A stretch of 64,000 bases of DNA, taken from assembly GCA_018873225.1 (NCBI GenBank), contig JAEILZ010000001.1:4464001-4528000 (forward strand). The letters run 5' to 3'. This document shows positions 1-11,286 of this stretch, in pieces. Every line of letters starts with the position of its first letter. The stretch's first letter is position 1. This DNA is from [Phialemoniopsis] sp. UDSM-2020 (taxonomy: Eukaryota > Ascomycota > Sordariomycetes > Thyridiales > Thyridiaceae). The translations under genes were made by a program, and so were the position numbers. A model generated the notes under the pieces. It saw only the letters and a program-made list of their open reading frames with translations. It was not told where the DNA came from and did not search any database.

Positions 1-3000
1 GCGGCTTTCCAAGAATTCCCATCGTCCCCACCCCCAGTCTCTTGATCGTGCCGGGTCGCTGCGCAGACGGCTTTCCCTGCTTGGGACATGGTGCCTCTCG
101 GTGAGCGGTTGGCAAGGCCCAAGAGATGCCTGCCAGGACGCCAATTCTTGACCTATCATCCCACTGTCTACCATGTATGTACCTATTCACGGCGTGTTAG
201 TGCATTGCCTACCTTCCCAGCTCCCATTTGTTCCAGCAGCGTTTGTCCCGTCTTATCTAGCGCTTTGGAATGGCCATGGTCATGATATCACTTCTCGCAA
301 GTTTTGCTGACTGATGAATGGCCGCAATGGTGAGAAAAGGCATGTCATATGTTCGCTATTGAAATTGGATTACTGTCAAATTACGTATTGTGTCAAGCAA
401 CATATTATGGCACGGTTACATGGTCGTGAACGGGGTCTACCTAGGCATTTGTGTGTTGTGGTGTGTGCTTGGGTCTATGTGTGGGTGCCATGGTGTCTCA
501 CATTGGCTGCTTGGAGAGTCACGCTGATACCATAGGCTCCCTCATGATGCCCTCCCTCCCTTGAAATACAAGAGAATTCGAGATTCCCTCGCCTTCCGTG
601 TTAGCCCGTGGTGTCGAGACAGACAGCCAGACAGTTCTTCGAAGACACTGCTCACAGGCCCGGGCGCAAACGGCGGGGAAGGTCGCGACATTTCTGTCTC
701 TCCTCGTAGCACACCCCTTGATCTAGACAGTGTCTCCTGACACCCGTGTTGAACCCGCAAGCAGCCGTAGATGACCTCTAGATAGTCTGAAGGAGTATTT
801 TTGGGACGGGGGGGGCAACATGGTTTAAAAGGGCTGCCGTTTCCCATCTTCGCCCCCGACGTGGCTTGCTCTGGATGCCAGAAATATCAAGCCGATTTGA
901 AGTGCTGATATCGCGATCCTTCCACGGAGCCATCTTGGACATCTCACGTCACACCAAGCACTGCAGCTCACCAGATTGAGGTGTGGTTTCCGAAACTCCT
1001 GCTCAAGCAACAACGCCGCAACAAGAGGACATTGCTTAAAGAGAGGGGTCAGCACCTCTGTGGCAAAGGCAATAGCAACGGACCTTTTCTATCCAGACGT
1101 TGCATTCATCGAATGTCGCAAGGTCGAGAACGAGCGCAGCAATATCCTATATCCCAAAATAGCACCATCGAGACCGACTTGCAGACTCTCAGCCGCGCAA
1201 GCCGAGGTCACCTTGGAGAAGCACTTTACTCCGCAAAACTTGCCTCGAGCCGTCGCGCGTTCCCGCCTGGGACGGAAACGGAGAGGCGTGCTTGGATCCT
1301 GATTAGACGACTGGAGGTCAGCAACAAGAAACGGCAGAGCGGCACCCGGTCTCTGCGACTGCGACATTGTTGGAAAGGGCTTAACGCCGCCGCTTATATA
1401 ACGAGGGAGGGGCGAGAAGGCACGGAAAGGCATGCTCATGCTCCTCTTCTTGGCCTGCATCGCGTATCCACACAGGCAGCTTCTCCAACTTTGCCCGCAC
1501 TTTTCGAGCGCCAACCCCACCACCATTTGTGACTGGTCGCATCATCCACTTGACGCTGTGGGCGGACACTAATTAACAGACAATCCAAGATAAAGTAGGT
1601 CCTTTGCTGGCGAGTCCTCAGCAACTGTCCAACTGCCCAGCTGGGAAAACCGAGTTGATTGCTTACTGACACCGACCCAGGATCCAGACAAGGGAATTCG
1701 AGAACTCCCAGGTCAGAGAATCCTAGCAATACCTAGGACCACGGTGGAGACAAGCTTGGACTAGGATTCGAGCTCTCTAAATACTTATTTACCTATTATT
1801 GCTCTTCCATCGTCCGGGTCGACAAGACGACATTGGACCTTGTAAGAGTGACAGGTCAGCCATCATCTGCACGACTGGACGCCTACATAAACACTAGCTC
1901 ACACCATCAAAAGGCATTATTAAAGTGCCTCTGGAGCATTCTGGCCTTCTTAGACCAGAGGACAAGGTGCGTTCCGAGCAAGACCGAAGGACAAAAAGAC
2001 ACCCTCATGTTCCATGCCAGGTCGTCTGGGCTGTCCGACCAGTCGACCAATACTGCCCTTGTTCACCACCGTCGAACCCAGCTGATAGCACAACAGCCCA
2101 GACCCGGAAAGAGTTTAATACCAACCACAACCGACCGAAAGCGCGCTGAAAGTCCAGCTGTGGCAGACAACCACTATCACCGTTGCAACCGATCTGCACA
2201 AGACGGTGTAGCAATCAAAACGACTCGCAGGGTGCCAAGGTACGCGATCCCAATTTCCGTCACTTTTGCTATGTTACACATCTCCGCACGTTTTTGATTG
2301 TACCGCTTTTTTCCCTTCCCTTCCCCAAGAAAAAAAAAAACTCCGAACTCGACACGCCAGGTTATTCGGTGGCTGACAACAATCACTTTGTGAGGATTGT
2401 CCTACACCGCCAACCAGAAGAGGCAGACGAGGCTCACCACTAACACTGGCTGGGTGCTTTGGTCTTCCTCCACACTTGCACCCTTGTCTTGATCTATGCA
2501 CCATCCATCCATCCACTTCTTGTCATCCCACATCCAGTGTGGGCAGTCAGCGCTCGCTGCTGGCCACTTTCTTATCCCTGGCTTGGGACACTCATACTAA
2601 TTCTGCACATCTACTCAGCCTCAGCCTATCTGCTTCTCCTCAAATACTCTGACCTTCTTCCTTCCCTTCCTTCGCAGTCGCATCCCATCTTTGTCCGCAA
2701 CTATAGCTCGTGGCGACTGTCCTAGATATAACTTGGACAAACTACCTACATAAAGTACTGTCGCTCTCGACTTTGGGCGATCTAGCTCAATCGGCATCAT
2801 CCGCCATCAGACCCGTCATAGTGGACCTACCACCCCAAAACAGGCAACTAACAAGCGCATCACGGCTTCTCTGCCTTCGCGACGCACTTATCTCAGGAGC
2901 AAAATCTCGTTCATATTGACCGCCATTTGCGCTCTGGATCGCGCGCATCGCATAGCTATTTTTCTTGCGCAAGAATCTGCCATCTCCACACGTAACCTGG

Positions 3001-3600
3001 AGTGGTAACCGAGAGAGACAGGTCAAGTAGTACCGTAGCGCGCGCTGCGTACGACCGGCAAGGCCAAGCCGGCCAAGACACACCAAGAAGCTTCCGACAT
3101 CTGTGTTGCTGTCAAAGCAGCCTGCTCGGTGGATCATCCAAGACCAAGTGTCAGGAACTTGGTGACAGAATATCGAGACCTGGGGTTCTCACCTCGCTTG
3201 GCATACTCGCACACCGTGGGTACCTCGTAAAGGTATGTTTGGCAGCTCTTAATTTGCTCTGTCCGGCTCTTGAACAGTGGTTCTGCGAAAGTTTGTTTCT
3301 TTGTCGCGCAAGGGGCGCTGCCTTGACGGCGTCTTTCTTGGAAAGCCAGGCCGCGGAGTTGTACGCTCCACGATTCTAGCCTCTCATCTGTTCACCGTCT
3401 CGCCTCGTTTCCCTCTTTCTTTTTTCTGCCCTTGGCTTTTCCTTTGGGGAAGATGCACCACTAACTGACCCGGATTACCGAAGGTGGCTTAGCGCTAGCC
3501 TGCAGTCACTGTAGTACCTGAGAAAGGGTACCGCCGCGCTTCCTTAGCCCAGGCCAGGCCGGCCCACTAACGCACCTACCTCTCCGCTATTCGCCCTCCC
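1..3600. other. gene-free upstream region
   Basis: No convincing coding sequence is visible on either strand. The open stretches are short, overlap in many frames and mostly lack an ATG. The sequence is of mixed composition with pyrimidine-rich patches that increase towards 3600, as expected of a distal promoter for the bHLH gene downstream. An intron-like stretch lies at about 3233-3277 (GTATGT donor, AACAG acceptor), but its branch site is unclear. I see nothing else that can be named. Confidence 0.6.
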
Positions 3601-4421
3601 TTTGCTGCCTCCCGTCCCCATATTCCCATATTCAAAGGGTGCTCGAGTCACCGCCGCCCAACTTTCGCATCGCAAGTCGCATCATCCCGTCTCTTCGTGC
3701 CCGTCAAACAACTTACAGTCGCCTGCCTTTCGCCTCGAACAGCCTTGCGAAAAGGCTCTGGAGCTTCGCACAGCAGCTTTTCCGTCGTCGCTGCGTTTCC
3801 GTCACAGCGATCTATTCGCCTCGACCAGTCGAGCCCTGTCGAGTCACACCGAGTCGAGTCCGATTCCGCTGCTTTCTCAGCCAACCAGCAGCACTTTTGC
3901 CCTCCCACCTCGCCATTCCCTACACTTATCCGCCTTATGGCCCTTTGACCCAGCTGCCGACAACTCTCACAACCAATACTACTGCTTTCTCTGCTTTCTT
4001 TCTTTTTTTGCGCGCGACAGGTACGTCGAGAAACGCTGCCCTGCATTTGCATTTCCACTTGCTGCCCTCTCTTGCGGTGTATGCCCTGCCCTGGTTGCTG
4101 GTTGGTGTGCTGCCCCATCCCATCCCCACTTTTCCCATCTGGACCGCCGCCGGGGTTGTCGGGAACCCTGAGTCGTCGCAACCATGGTGCGGGACGATGC
4201 ACTTGTCCTCGCCACTTCGTGTTTCCATCACTCAGCCTCGCTTCTAGAAACCCGCTCCGACGTACCCGTGTCTTCCTTATCGAGACGATGACGTTGCATA
4301 ACTGACCTTCCATTTCTTCCTCGCAGCTCATTCCCAACCCAAACCTTAACTGAGTGCACTGCCAACGCACAGAAACACCGATTCCCACGTTTGCGCGGGG
4401 TGTCCCACACATATAAATACG
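3600..4421 (+). promoter_or_regulatory. leader of the bHLH gene with intron and tiny uORF
   Basis: This CT-rich stretch looks like a transcribed leader. A well-formed intron is visible at 4021-4326: donor GTACGT directly after CGACAG, branch-like ACTGAC at 4301-4306, acceptor CTCGCAG ending at 4326. After splicing, the 95 nt before the start codon contain no ATG. Upstream of the intron there is a three-codon uORF (Met-Ala-Leu-stop) at 3937-3948. The intron itself carries several ATGs, so retention would add upstream starts. The transcription start is unknown. Confidence 0.6.
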
Positions 4422-6005
4422 ATGGCTCAACACGCCTTCAACCAGATGGGTGGCGGACACCACGGTGGAAGCATAGACCCCAACGACCTGGACATGTCAG
4501 CAGGAAACTACAACTCCTTCCAGAACAATTACAACGCCAATTCCAACGGCGGTACCAACGGCTTCTCCAGCGGTTCAGCCCTGTTCGGCGACGATGAGCT
4601 GCTAGATGGCTTGACAAGTCCAGCCGACCAGCAGGCCGGCATGCAGGCCAATGGCCAGAACTTTGCAGGCATCAACGATATGAGCATGGCCGGTTTTCCG
4701 CCCAGCGTCTACGCATCACACGGTCTTCCTCTTGAACAACAAATAAACGGCTACTCCAACACACCCGATGGCGATCCAATCCAGAGCCCTTTCGTCCACA
4801 GTTTTGGCCAGTACCGTCAAATACAGCACCCGCAAGCCTTCGGCAGCTCTCTGCAGTCCCCCGGTTCCTATGGATCACCCTTGGCCAACGCCGATTTCAA
4901 CAATGATGGGACGGATCCCAACTTCCTCAAAGCTAGGGCGCGGGTCGCTCAGGCAATGCAGCGCAAGCCGTCCAACACGGCCAACCCGATGACACCCAAG
5001 ACGACACCGATGGCATCTCTCAACATGAGTTCCTCAGAGTCTTTTGGCGCGCAGCCGATACGGACAAACGGCTCACACCATGAAAAGTCTCACTCCGGAC
5101 AGTGGGTAGGCACGCCCAAGAGCCTCTCATCCTTCCCAGGGTCCGGATTCTCCTCGCCCATGCAACAAAACATGCACAGCGCCCAGATCAACGAGATGCT
5201 ACGAGGCGGCACATCTATGCCAGCCAAACTCGGTGCGCAGATGACGTCAACTCAAGAAGCCAAGAGGAAGAGACGCCGCGAATCCCACAACCTTGTGGAG
5301 CGTCGGAGACGAGACAACATCAACGAGCGCATCCAAGATCTCAGCAAATTGGTTCCGATCCACAGATTGGAAGACGAGAAGATCAAGAAGCTTATCACAA
5401 GCGGAACCCCGCTGTCTCCGACCCTCTCTGGTATTTCAAGCCCGTCACAGGCAACATCCGGTCTCGCAGGTCCCGGTGCGAGACGAGCCACCAGCGGCGC
5501 TACTGGTAACATTACTACGGGCTTACCTATTGAGGACAAAGATAAGGGTCCCAACAAGGGAGACATCCTCAACGGATCTGTTAGCTGGACGCGCGACTTG
5601 ATGTGGATGCTGAATCTCGTACTTCAGCGCCAGGAAGAGCTTGTCAATGTCATCGTCAACGATTACAACGGCTCAATCCCCTTCGAAATCACTGAGGATG
5701 AGAAGAGGATGACTTCGGAGCTCATCGATGCTCTGGGGCGAGCCGAGGAGGACGGTGATAAGAGCCGTTTCACCTACTCCCGTCCTGCTGGTTCAGGCCT
5801 GAGAGTTCCCCATTTCACCGATATCCGCGGCGAATCCCTCAATGGCGCCAACCCCACCGAAGGCGTGCCCTCACTCAGCCTTGAGGGCAACGGCGTAGCG
5901 CCTGGAGATTTTGTCGAGAATGACCAGTACCTGGACTATGATGACGATGGAACTGGGCAGCTTGATTTCAAGGAGGAGGACGAGTATATGCTAGATCTCC
6001 AATGA
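4422..6005 (+). CDS. bHLH transcription factor with extended loop
   Basis: This uninterrupted ORF encodes 527 residues from an ATG at 4422. The basic region and helix 1 start near residue 281 (KRKRRRESHNLVERRRRDN), with the His, Glu and Arg residues that read E-box DNA. Helix 2 is near residues 378-415 (around WTRDLMWMLNLVLQRQEEL). The approximately 60-residue loop between them is Ser/Thr/Pro-rich, far longer than the usual loop. The N-terminal 280 residues are rich in Asn, Gln, Gly and Ser and look disordered. The C-terminus is acidic. An Arg stands where SREBP factors have Tyr, so it is not an SRE1 type. It resembles the Rtg3/MITF-like fungal bHLH proteins, sometimes labelled GlcD gamma in annotations. 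The exact orthologue and target genes are not determined. It should act in the nucleus as a dimer. Confidence 0.9.
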   Translation: MAQHAFNQMGGGHHGGSIDPNDLDMSAGNYNSFQNNYNANSNGGTNGFSSGSALFGDDELLDGLTSPADQQAGMQANGQNFAGINDMSMAGFPPSVYASHGLPLEQQINGYSNTPDGDPIQSPFVHSFGQYRQIQHPQAFGSSLQSPGSYGSPLANADFNNDGTDPNFLKARARVAQAMQRKPSNTANPMTPKTTPMASLNMSSSESFGAQPIRTNGSHHEKSHSGQWVGTPKSLSSFPGSGFSSPMQQNMHSAQINEMLRGGTSMPAKLGAQMTSTQEAKRKRRRESHNLVERRRRDNINERIQDLSKLVPIHRLEDEKIKKLITSGTPLSPTLSGISSPSQATSGLAGPGARRATSGATGNITTGLPIEDKDKGPNKGDILNGSVSWTRDLMWMLNLVLQRQEELVNVIVNDYNGSIPFEITEDEKRMTSELIDALGRAEEDGDKSRFTYSRPAGSGLRVPHFTDIRGESLNGANPTEGVPSLSLEGNGVAPGDFVENDQYLDYDDDGTGQLDFKEEDEYMLDLQ

Positions 6006-6940
6006 TCTACTTCTCGACCCTTAGCCCGCCCTTTCCCCTTCGACCATACCCTACTGGCCTGCGTTCACTTATAGCTCGCATGTTCTCATCTCTCGGTCCT
6101 GCCCTTGCGGCAGTAGAACCACCAGTCTCGTGTTCAGCGCTCTTTGTCCTTGATCTTTAATTTCGTCTTTACCTTATTCGGCATGTATTTCCTCCCTTCG
6201 TGAGAGAGCGTATTCAGACATTACACCATTTGCATTTACGAGGACGGTTTCTGTTGCAGCTGCATGCCAATTCTGTTTCCCTTGCCTTTGTTGGACATCA
6301 TCATGTTATAGGGGCGCATCACGGACGGACAAGGGGCATTGGGGATATCTTCATACAGTCGACGTGCTGTCCTATATTTCATGTACGCCCTCACCGTTCT
6401 CGCCATTTGGTTATTAGTTTTACTGTTTTGGTTATACAGTGGTGTTTTCTTCGCGCGCTTTTGCTTTTGCTCCCTTTTTCGTCAATGATACCTGTGGATC
6501 GGATTGATTCTTATATGTTTTGTTTTTGTCATGGGATGGGATCTGGTTTCTGCTCATTAACATCTGAGTCTTTTTTTTCTCTGGGGTATGTAGTTCATCC
6601 GAATCATGTTTTTGATTCATTGCCTCTTCCATTTTCATCTTCTGGTTGGTTCATGGATTAGGGATATTCACCCTCTGTTGCTGCTTTGCTGCTACTACCT
6701 CCCAACACTACTACTGGCTTGTTCTACCAGGGGATTTGATATACATTTCCCATATAGCTTAATCCAACTCCTCGATATAAAGTCGTCTGTGTCACCACGT
6801 ATAATGAGCCTCGAGTGATCACTCCAGGACGAGCGATGTTCTTTGGTCAATCTTCACGTGTCAACCTCATGTCCTACGCTGCCCATGGCCATCAAGCCCA
6901 TAGTAAGTCTCCAACTGTAATATAACCCATCTGTTACTCT
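6006..6940. other. tail-to-tail 3' region
   Basis: This region lies between the converging bHLH and NPR3 genes. It is T-rich on the plus strand from about 6380 to 6760 and probably holds the 3' untranslated regions of both genes. No coding sequence can be supported, and no clear poly(A) signal can be singled out. Confidence 0.6.
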
Positions 6941-9652
6941 TCACCAATGCCTTACGCAGAGCAAGTGCTCGCTCATGGCCAGGAGCAGGTTCCACGCGTC
7001 CTTGCGCTTCATGTCCTCCTGCAGCGCGATCCTCTCGAGCGCCGACCGACCGTTAAAGTACTTGCAAAACACGGGCCACGCCTTGGCCACCCTCTCGTCC
7101 CACTCCTTGGTATTCGGCGGTGCCGCCGTCGTGGCCGCACCACCGCCCTCCACCGCCGTTACCGTAGCCGCCACAAGCTCGCTGCGGTTCAGCAGCCGGC
7201 GCCCGATGGCGCTGAGGTACAGGCTGTCCATACCCGTGGCCTTCTTGGCGTCGAGAATGATGTGAGGCTGCAGGCCCTGGAGGTGCGGCGCGTCGTTGAC
7301 GGCCGGGTGGGCCGTGGCGACTGGGACCTGCTTACGGGCGTGGGCCGTAGCCTGCTCTGCGAGCTCGCGCGCGGCCTTGTCGGCGATGCGGGCGCGGCGG
7401 GCCTTCTCCGCGGCGGCCTGGGCCGGCGTGGGCTGCGGCTTCTTATTACTGGCCGAGGCGTCCTCGGACGAGGCGGTTGTGAGCTGCGCGAGGGACGAGG
7501 TGAGAGACAGGTTGGACGTGCTTGCTGCGGGAGACTTGATGGACGACGTCGGAGATAAGAGGGAAGACTGCGAGGCCGATGGCGATAAGGGGGATGTGAG
7601 GGGCTGTTTGCCGGAGGTATTAGTTGTATCGGAGAGGTCGCTTGGGCCGCGGGGGCGGGATTTGATGGTTGCTACTGAGGAGCGAAGGTCTTCTGCGTCT
7701 CCGGCGTTGCTATTGCTGTCCGCGTTGTCTTCCTCTTCGCTATTGTTGTGTCGCCTGCCGCTACTGCTCGGTTCGGCGCCATGGTGGTGATCGTCGTCAT
7801 CGTCGTGCTCTTCTTCTTTTTCGTGTTGGCCCCTTTTGGCCTTGGCCAGCTCCTCTGCTTCGAGGGCGTACTCGACCTCGTAGATAATCTCGGGCCAGAC
7901 GACGACATACGCAAAAGTACACAGCTGCGTGACCCAACCGCCGCGCATGAGCCACGCCAGCATGCGCAGGTAGTCCGGGCGGTAGCTCTTAGCCGGGCAG
8001 AAGAACTTGTACTGGCGTGGGGCGACGGATAGGTCGGAGAGGAACTGCGGCAGGGTAGGGGCGAAGGGGAAGGCGCGGCCCCATTCGACGGCGGCGCGCG
8101 GCAGCTGTGTCATGTCGCAGTTGGGTGAGAGGATGTAGATGTCGCGGGCGTGCAAAGGCGGAATAGCGATGGCGCGGCGCCAAAAGATGAAGTGCTGCGC
8201 GTACTTTCGCACCTCGCTCAGTGTGAGAACATTGCTCGTCTGCTGGGCAACTTGGTGAAATCTAGACCATGTCAGGGGAGCTCTGCAAGACGCATGATTG
8301 ACTGAAACTTACGTCATGTTCGACTTGGTGTGTTTGACAAACTCAATCATCCTGGACGTAGTAAAGTCGTCTGGGTCAGACTGGAGCTCAGCAACAATTT
8401 TCTTCTCATCGTACATCAGAAGCAGAGCAAAGTTTTTGTCGAGGAACCCAGGCTCGTCTATAGGATCCTCGCTGGTGAATGAGTTTGCAGTCGTGATCCA
8501 GAGCCCACGATGGCCGTCCTCCTCGCCTAACTGCGGGAGATCTGCTATGTGGAAAGGAATAGGTATTTGTACCGAGGGCGTCACAGTCCCTTCGGTTGTG
8601 TCTAGTTGCAGGGCGGCGATCTTGTTTTGGGAAATGGCTTCATATATGTCCTGCATCGACGCTGCCAAAGACGAAGTCGCGAGGATCTCATTCCACAACG
8701 AAGTCATTCTCCGTTCTAGGACTGTGTTAACGAAGCAATTACTAGGCAGTATGTGAGTAATGCAGGAGCACGTACTATCTTCCCGGGCTTTATCCTTGAG
8801 CGTGAGAATCCTCTTCGACTCTTTCCATACAAAGTCGCTCCTCTGCTGGCAGTACTTGTATGCCTTGTTGACCTTTTTGATGATGTGGGTGTACATTGTG
8901 TCGACAAGCTCCTTGGCCTCGTGCTTTCTGGGGTTGAGAATGAAGACGAGGTTGAACATGTTCATGGAGCTGACTTTGTCTTCGCCCTCTTCTGTGGCAG
9001 ACTTGGCCATGTCCTTAACGTCCACATTGTCGGCGTCCTCGGCTTTGATTGTCTCTTCGTCCTGAGCATCTATGTCGGCCTCTGCAGAGTCTGGCTCTTC
9101 GCCCTCGCCGGTGTCGTCCTTCTTGGGTTCCTTGGCCTCCTTGGATTCTTTTGCTTTTTGCTTTTCTCGCTGCTTCTTGTCCTTCTTCTTTTTCTTTTTC
9201 CAAATGCCATTCTCTGGGACGTGAATGGGGTAGGAGACACAATAGATGGGATCTAGAGAGACTTGGAAGAGTGTCTTGTGATAAGCCCTGGCGGGAGTGA
9301 GGATGTTCTCCAGGTCCTTGGTCGGGAAGCCTGCGACATACTCCCACGGCACAAGCTGGGAACCACCTTCGGTGATGAAATGGTCGTCCTGGTTCCACTG
9401 GGTCAAATCTGCCAGATTGGGCATACCAGACACGCCAGCTACGTCCACTGGCGGACGAGAAGTGCGCCTGTCGGCGAATATATCGTCGTCATCCTCCAAG
9501 TCATCATCGCCGTCCTGTTTGGTGGACTGGACTTGGACGGGGAGGACGTGGGGTGGATAGTGGAAGACAAAGCGCGGTCCGTCGCGTGATCTGTTGATGA
9601 CCAGAGCCACGGCGAGAAAGTTGTCCGGGTTGGGTAAAACGGGTAGAGCCAT
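6941..9652 (-). CDS. NPR3: Npr3, GATOR1/SEACIT subunit
   Basis: The protein is the nitrogen permease regulator 3 homologue. With Npr2 and Iml1 it forms the Rag-GTPase-activating complex that restrains TORC1 at the vacuole when amino acids are scarce. Three exons are deduced: 9652-8776, 8721-8313 and 8261-6941. The introns are 8722-8775 (GTACGT..ACACAG) and 8262-8312 (GTAAGT..TCTAG), giving 868 residues. Family hallmarks are the N-terminal longin-like start (NFLAVALVINRSRDGPRFVFHYPP region), the segment ending RRAIAIPPLHARDIYILSP, and the C-terminus YFNGRSALERIALQEDMKRK. A long low-complexity linker carries a mixed acidic/His run (EEEHDDDDDHHH). The ATG at 9652 was chosen because the ORF upstream opens only with GTG. 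It is divergent from the ethanolamine kinase gene. Confidence 0.95.
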
Positions 9653-11286
9653 GGCTGCGACCCAGTATCTCGATCGACTGGGCTCGTTGGGGTTGTACTG
9701 CTGCTTCACCTGACACGACCCATGTTCATGGCCATTCCAACGGCAAAGATCTGGCCAGAAAGCTCAATGGACAAGCATGGTCCTTTGATGTCAGTGACGT
9801 AACAGCTCTGATCGGTTAATCAGCGACTGAGGTCTTGATAGCATAAAAATGGAAACCAATTGATCCAATACCGGAAGTGTTGTTGATGATGAAAGTGGAG
9901 GTTGTGCCTACAAGCTAATGACACGCCCTGATGCGGTGCTAGATTACAGAAGGTCTTGAAAACCGTCTTAGTAAGGAAAATCACATGCCACTGAAGGACG
10001 TGCCCAGAGATGCAGCAAGTGGCAGGGTCCATCCCTACCCAGCACCTAGCGCAGCATTTAAGGCCTGCTAGGGCGGGGTCCGCACTGGGCGAGGCGGGGT
10101 TCAGACGAAAAGGGATCAAGAGCGAAGTGCACCTGAGAGCTTTCTTTCGAGGGAGGTGCTTCCCAGCCCTGTATTAAGGTACCCGACCTGCTGGAGACTG
10201 GGGGGTAGCTCTTTGGCTTATCACGCAATTTGGAAGGCTTCCAATTGCTTCTCTGCCAGTTTAAATGACAGCTCCCAACCCGGGTTAGTTCAGTCAAGTG
10301 GAATTCCAGACCTCTAGATTGAAAAGAGAAAAGACTGGTCAGATACGCGAGCCTCAACACTTTTTTCTCCCATGACAGAAAGCATCTCGCTTGCTCGTTG
10401 GATACGGCGGATAGCTTTCCCCCCTTGGGAACATTTCAACCTATAGCTGCCTTTTCTCAAACAATGGCAACCGGGCTAAGAGCTTGATAGGTTCAATAAT
10501 GTCGTCTCGAGTACCAGACTAATTGGCTCGAGCAGTCAAAGACACATGCTTGCTGCCTTCTCTCTTTCTCTCGCCCCTCAGTTTGGGAAATTGTCCTCGT
10601 GCCTCGTTTCCGATACCCGGTTAGACCCTGGCCTTTCTTTTATCCAGTCTGCTACTTTGTGAGAGGCCCCCTGGAAATTCCAAGCTGGTTTTTTTTATTT
10701 TTTTTTCTTGGGAAAGGAAAGGCCTGTTGTTTCGTGCTTTCTTTTCTCTCTCTCACACACAACCTCTTTTTCACTGCGCAACTACTCTTTTGCGTACAAC
10801 ACCACCACGGACAAGTAAATATTCCTACTTAGACAAACACCTGGCCTCGTATTACCGACCGAGTGCGTAGCCTCTCCACGCCTCTCCATCCTTGCTTGCC
10901 CACTCGAATCTCGCCTCTTTGTTCCGTCTTTGTACACGCGTTCCCCGCTTTCTACTGCATCCTGAGTTGGCACGGCACTTGTCACAAGCTCAACTGACAT
11001 TTGCCTGTAGCTGCCGTACCAGTCTTGTCCCCTGCTCGGTTCGCCCTCCTCGAGCTGCAACCGCGGATTAAATACTTTCTTCAACTTGTCGAATCACGAT
11101 CTCCACGAAACGCCAACCTGCATGCTGATGACGTCTGTTTTGCCCCTGGCCTATTGATACCTCCGAGAACAAATACCTCCTGTCCTGAGGATTCTCTCCT
11201 GCGTCTCTTTCATTGTCTTTTTTTCCCCTACCACACAAAAATACATCCCGTCCGTCTAGAAGCGCGCTCTTAAAAAGCCCGCCGAG
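9653..11286. promoter_or_regulatory. shared promoter of NPR3 and ethanolamine kinase
   Basis: This is the head-to-head intergenic region of 1.6 kb. The plus-strand side from about 10550 is CT-rich and looks like the kinase leader. A possible leader intron lies at 10863-11010 (donor GTGCGT, branch CAACTGAC, acceptor CTGTAG), held with low confidence. A short uORF of 11 codons plus stop (start ATG CTG ATG) is at 11122-11157, about 130 nt before the kinase ATG. No protein gene can be supported here. Confidence 0.55.

Noticed and set aside
2770..2840. tRNA-like A-box (TAGCTCAATCGG)
   Set aside because: No matching D-stem, anticodon arm or B-box follows.
3233..3277. Intron-like segment in the distal bHLH upstream region
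   Set aside because: GTATGT and AACAG are present, but at 45 nt it is very short, the branch site is unclear, and it is not known whether this DNA is transcribed.
6947..7790. Plus-strand frames of up to 203 codons opposite NPR3
   Set aside because: They are antisense shadows of the GC-rich NPR3 coding sequence with no conserved motif.
9653..9709. Longer N-terminus for Npr3
   Set aside because: The extension starts with GTG, and the conserved family N-terminus begins at the ATG at 9652.
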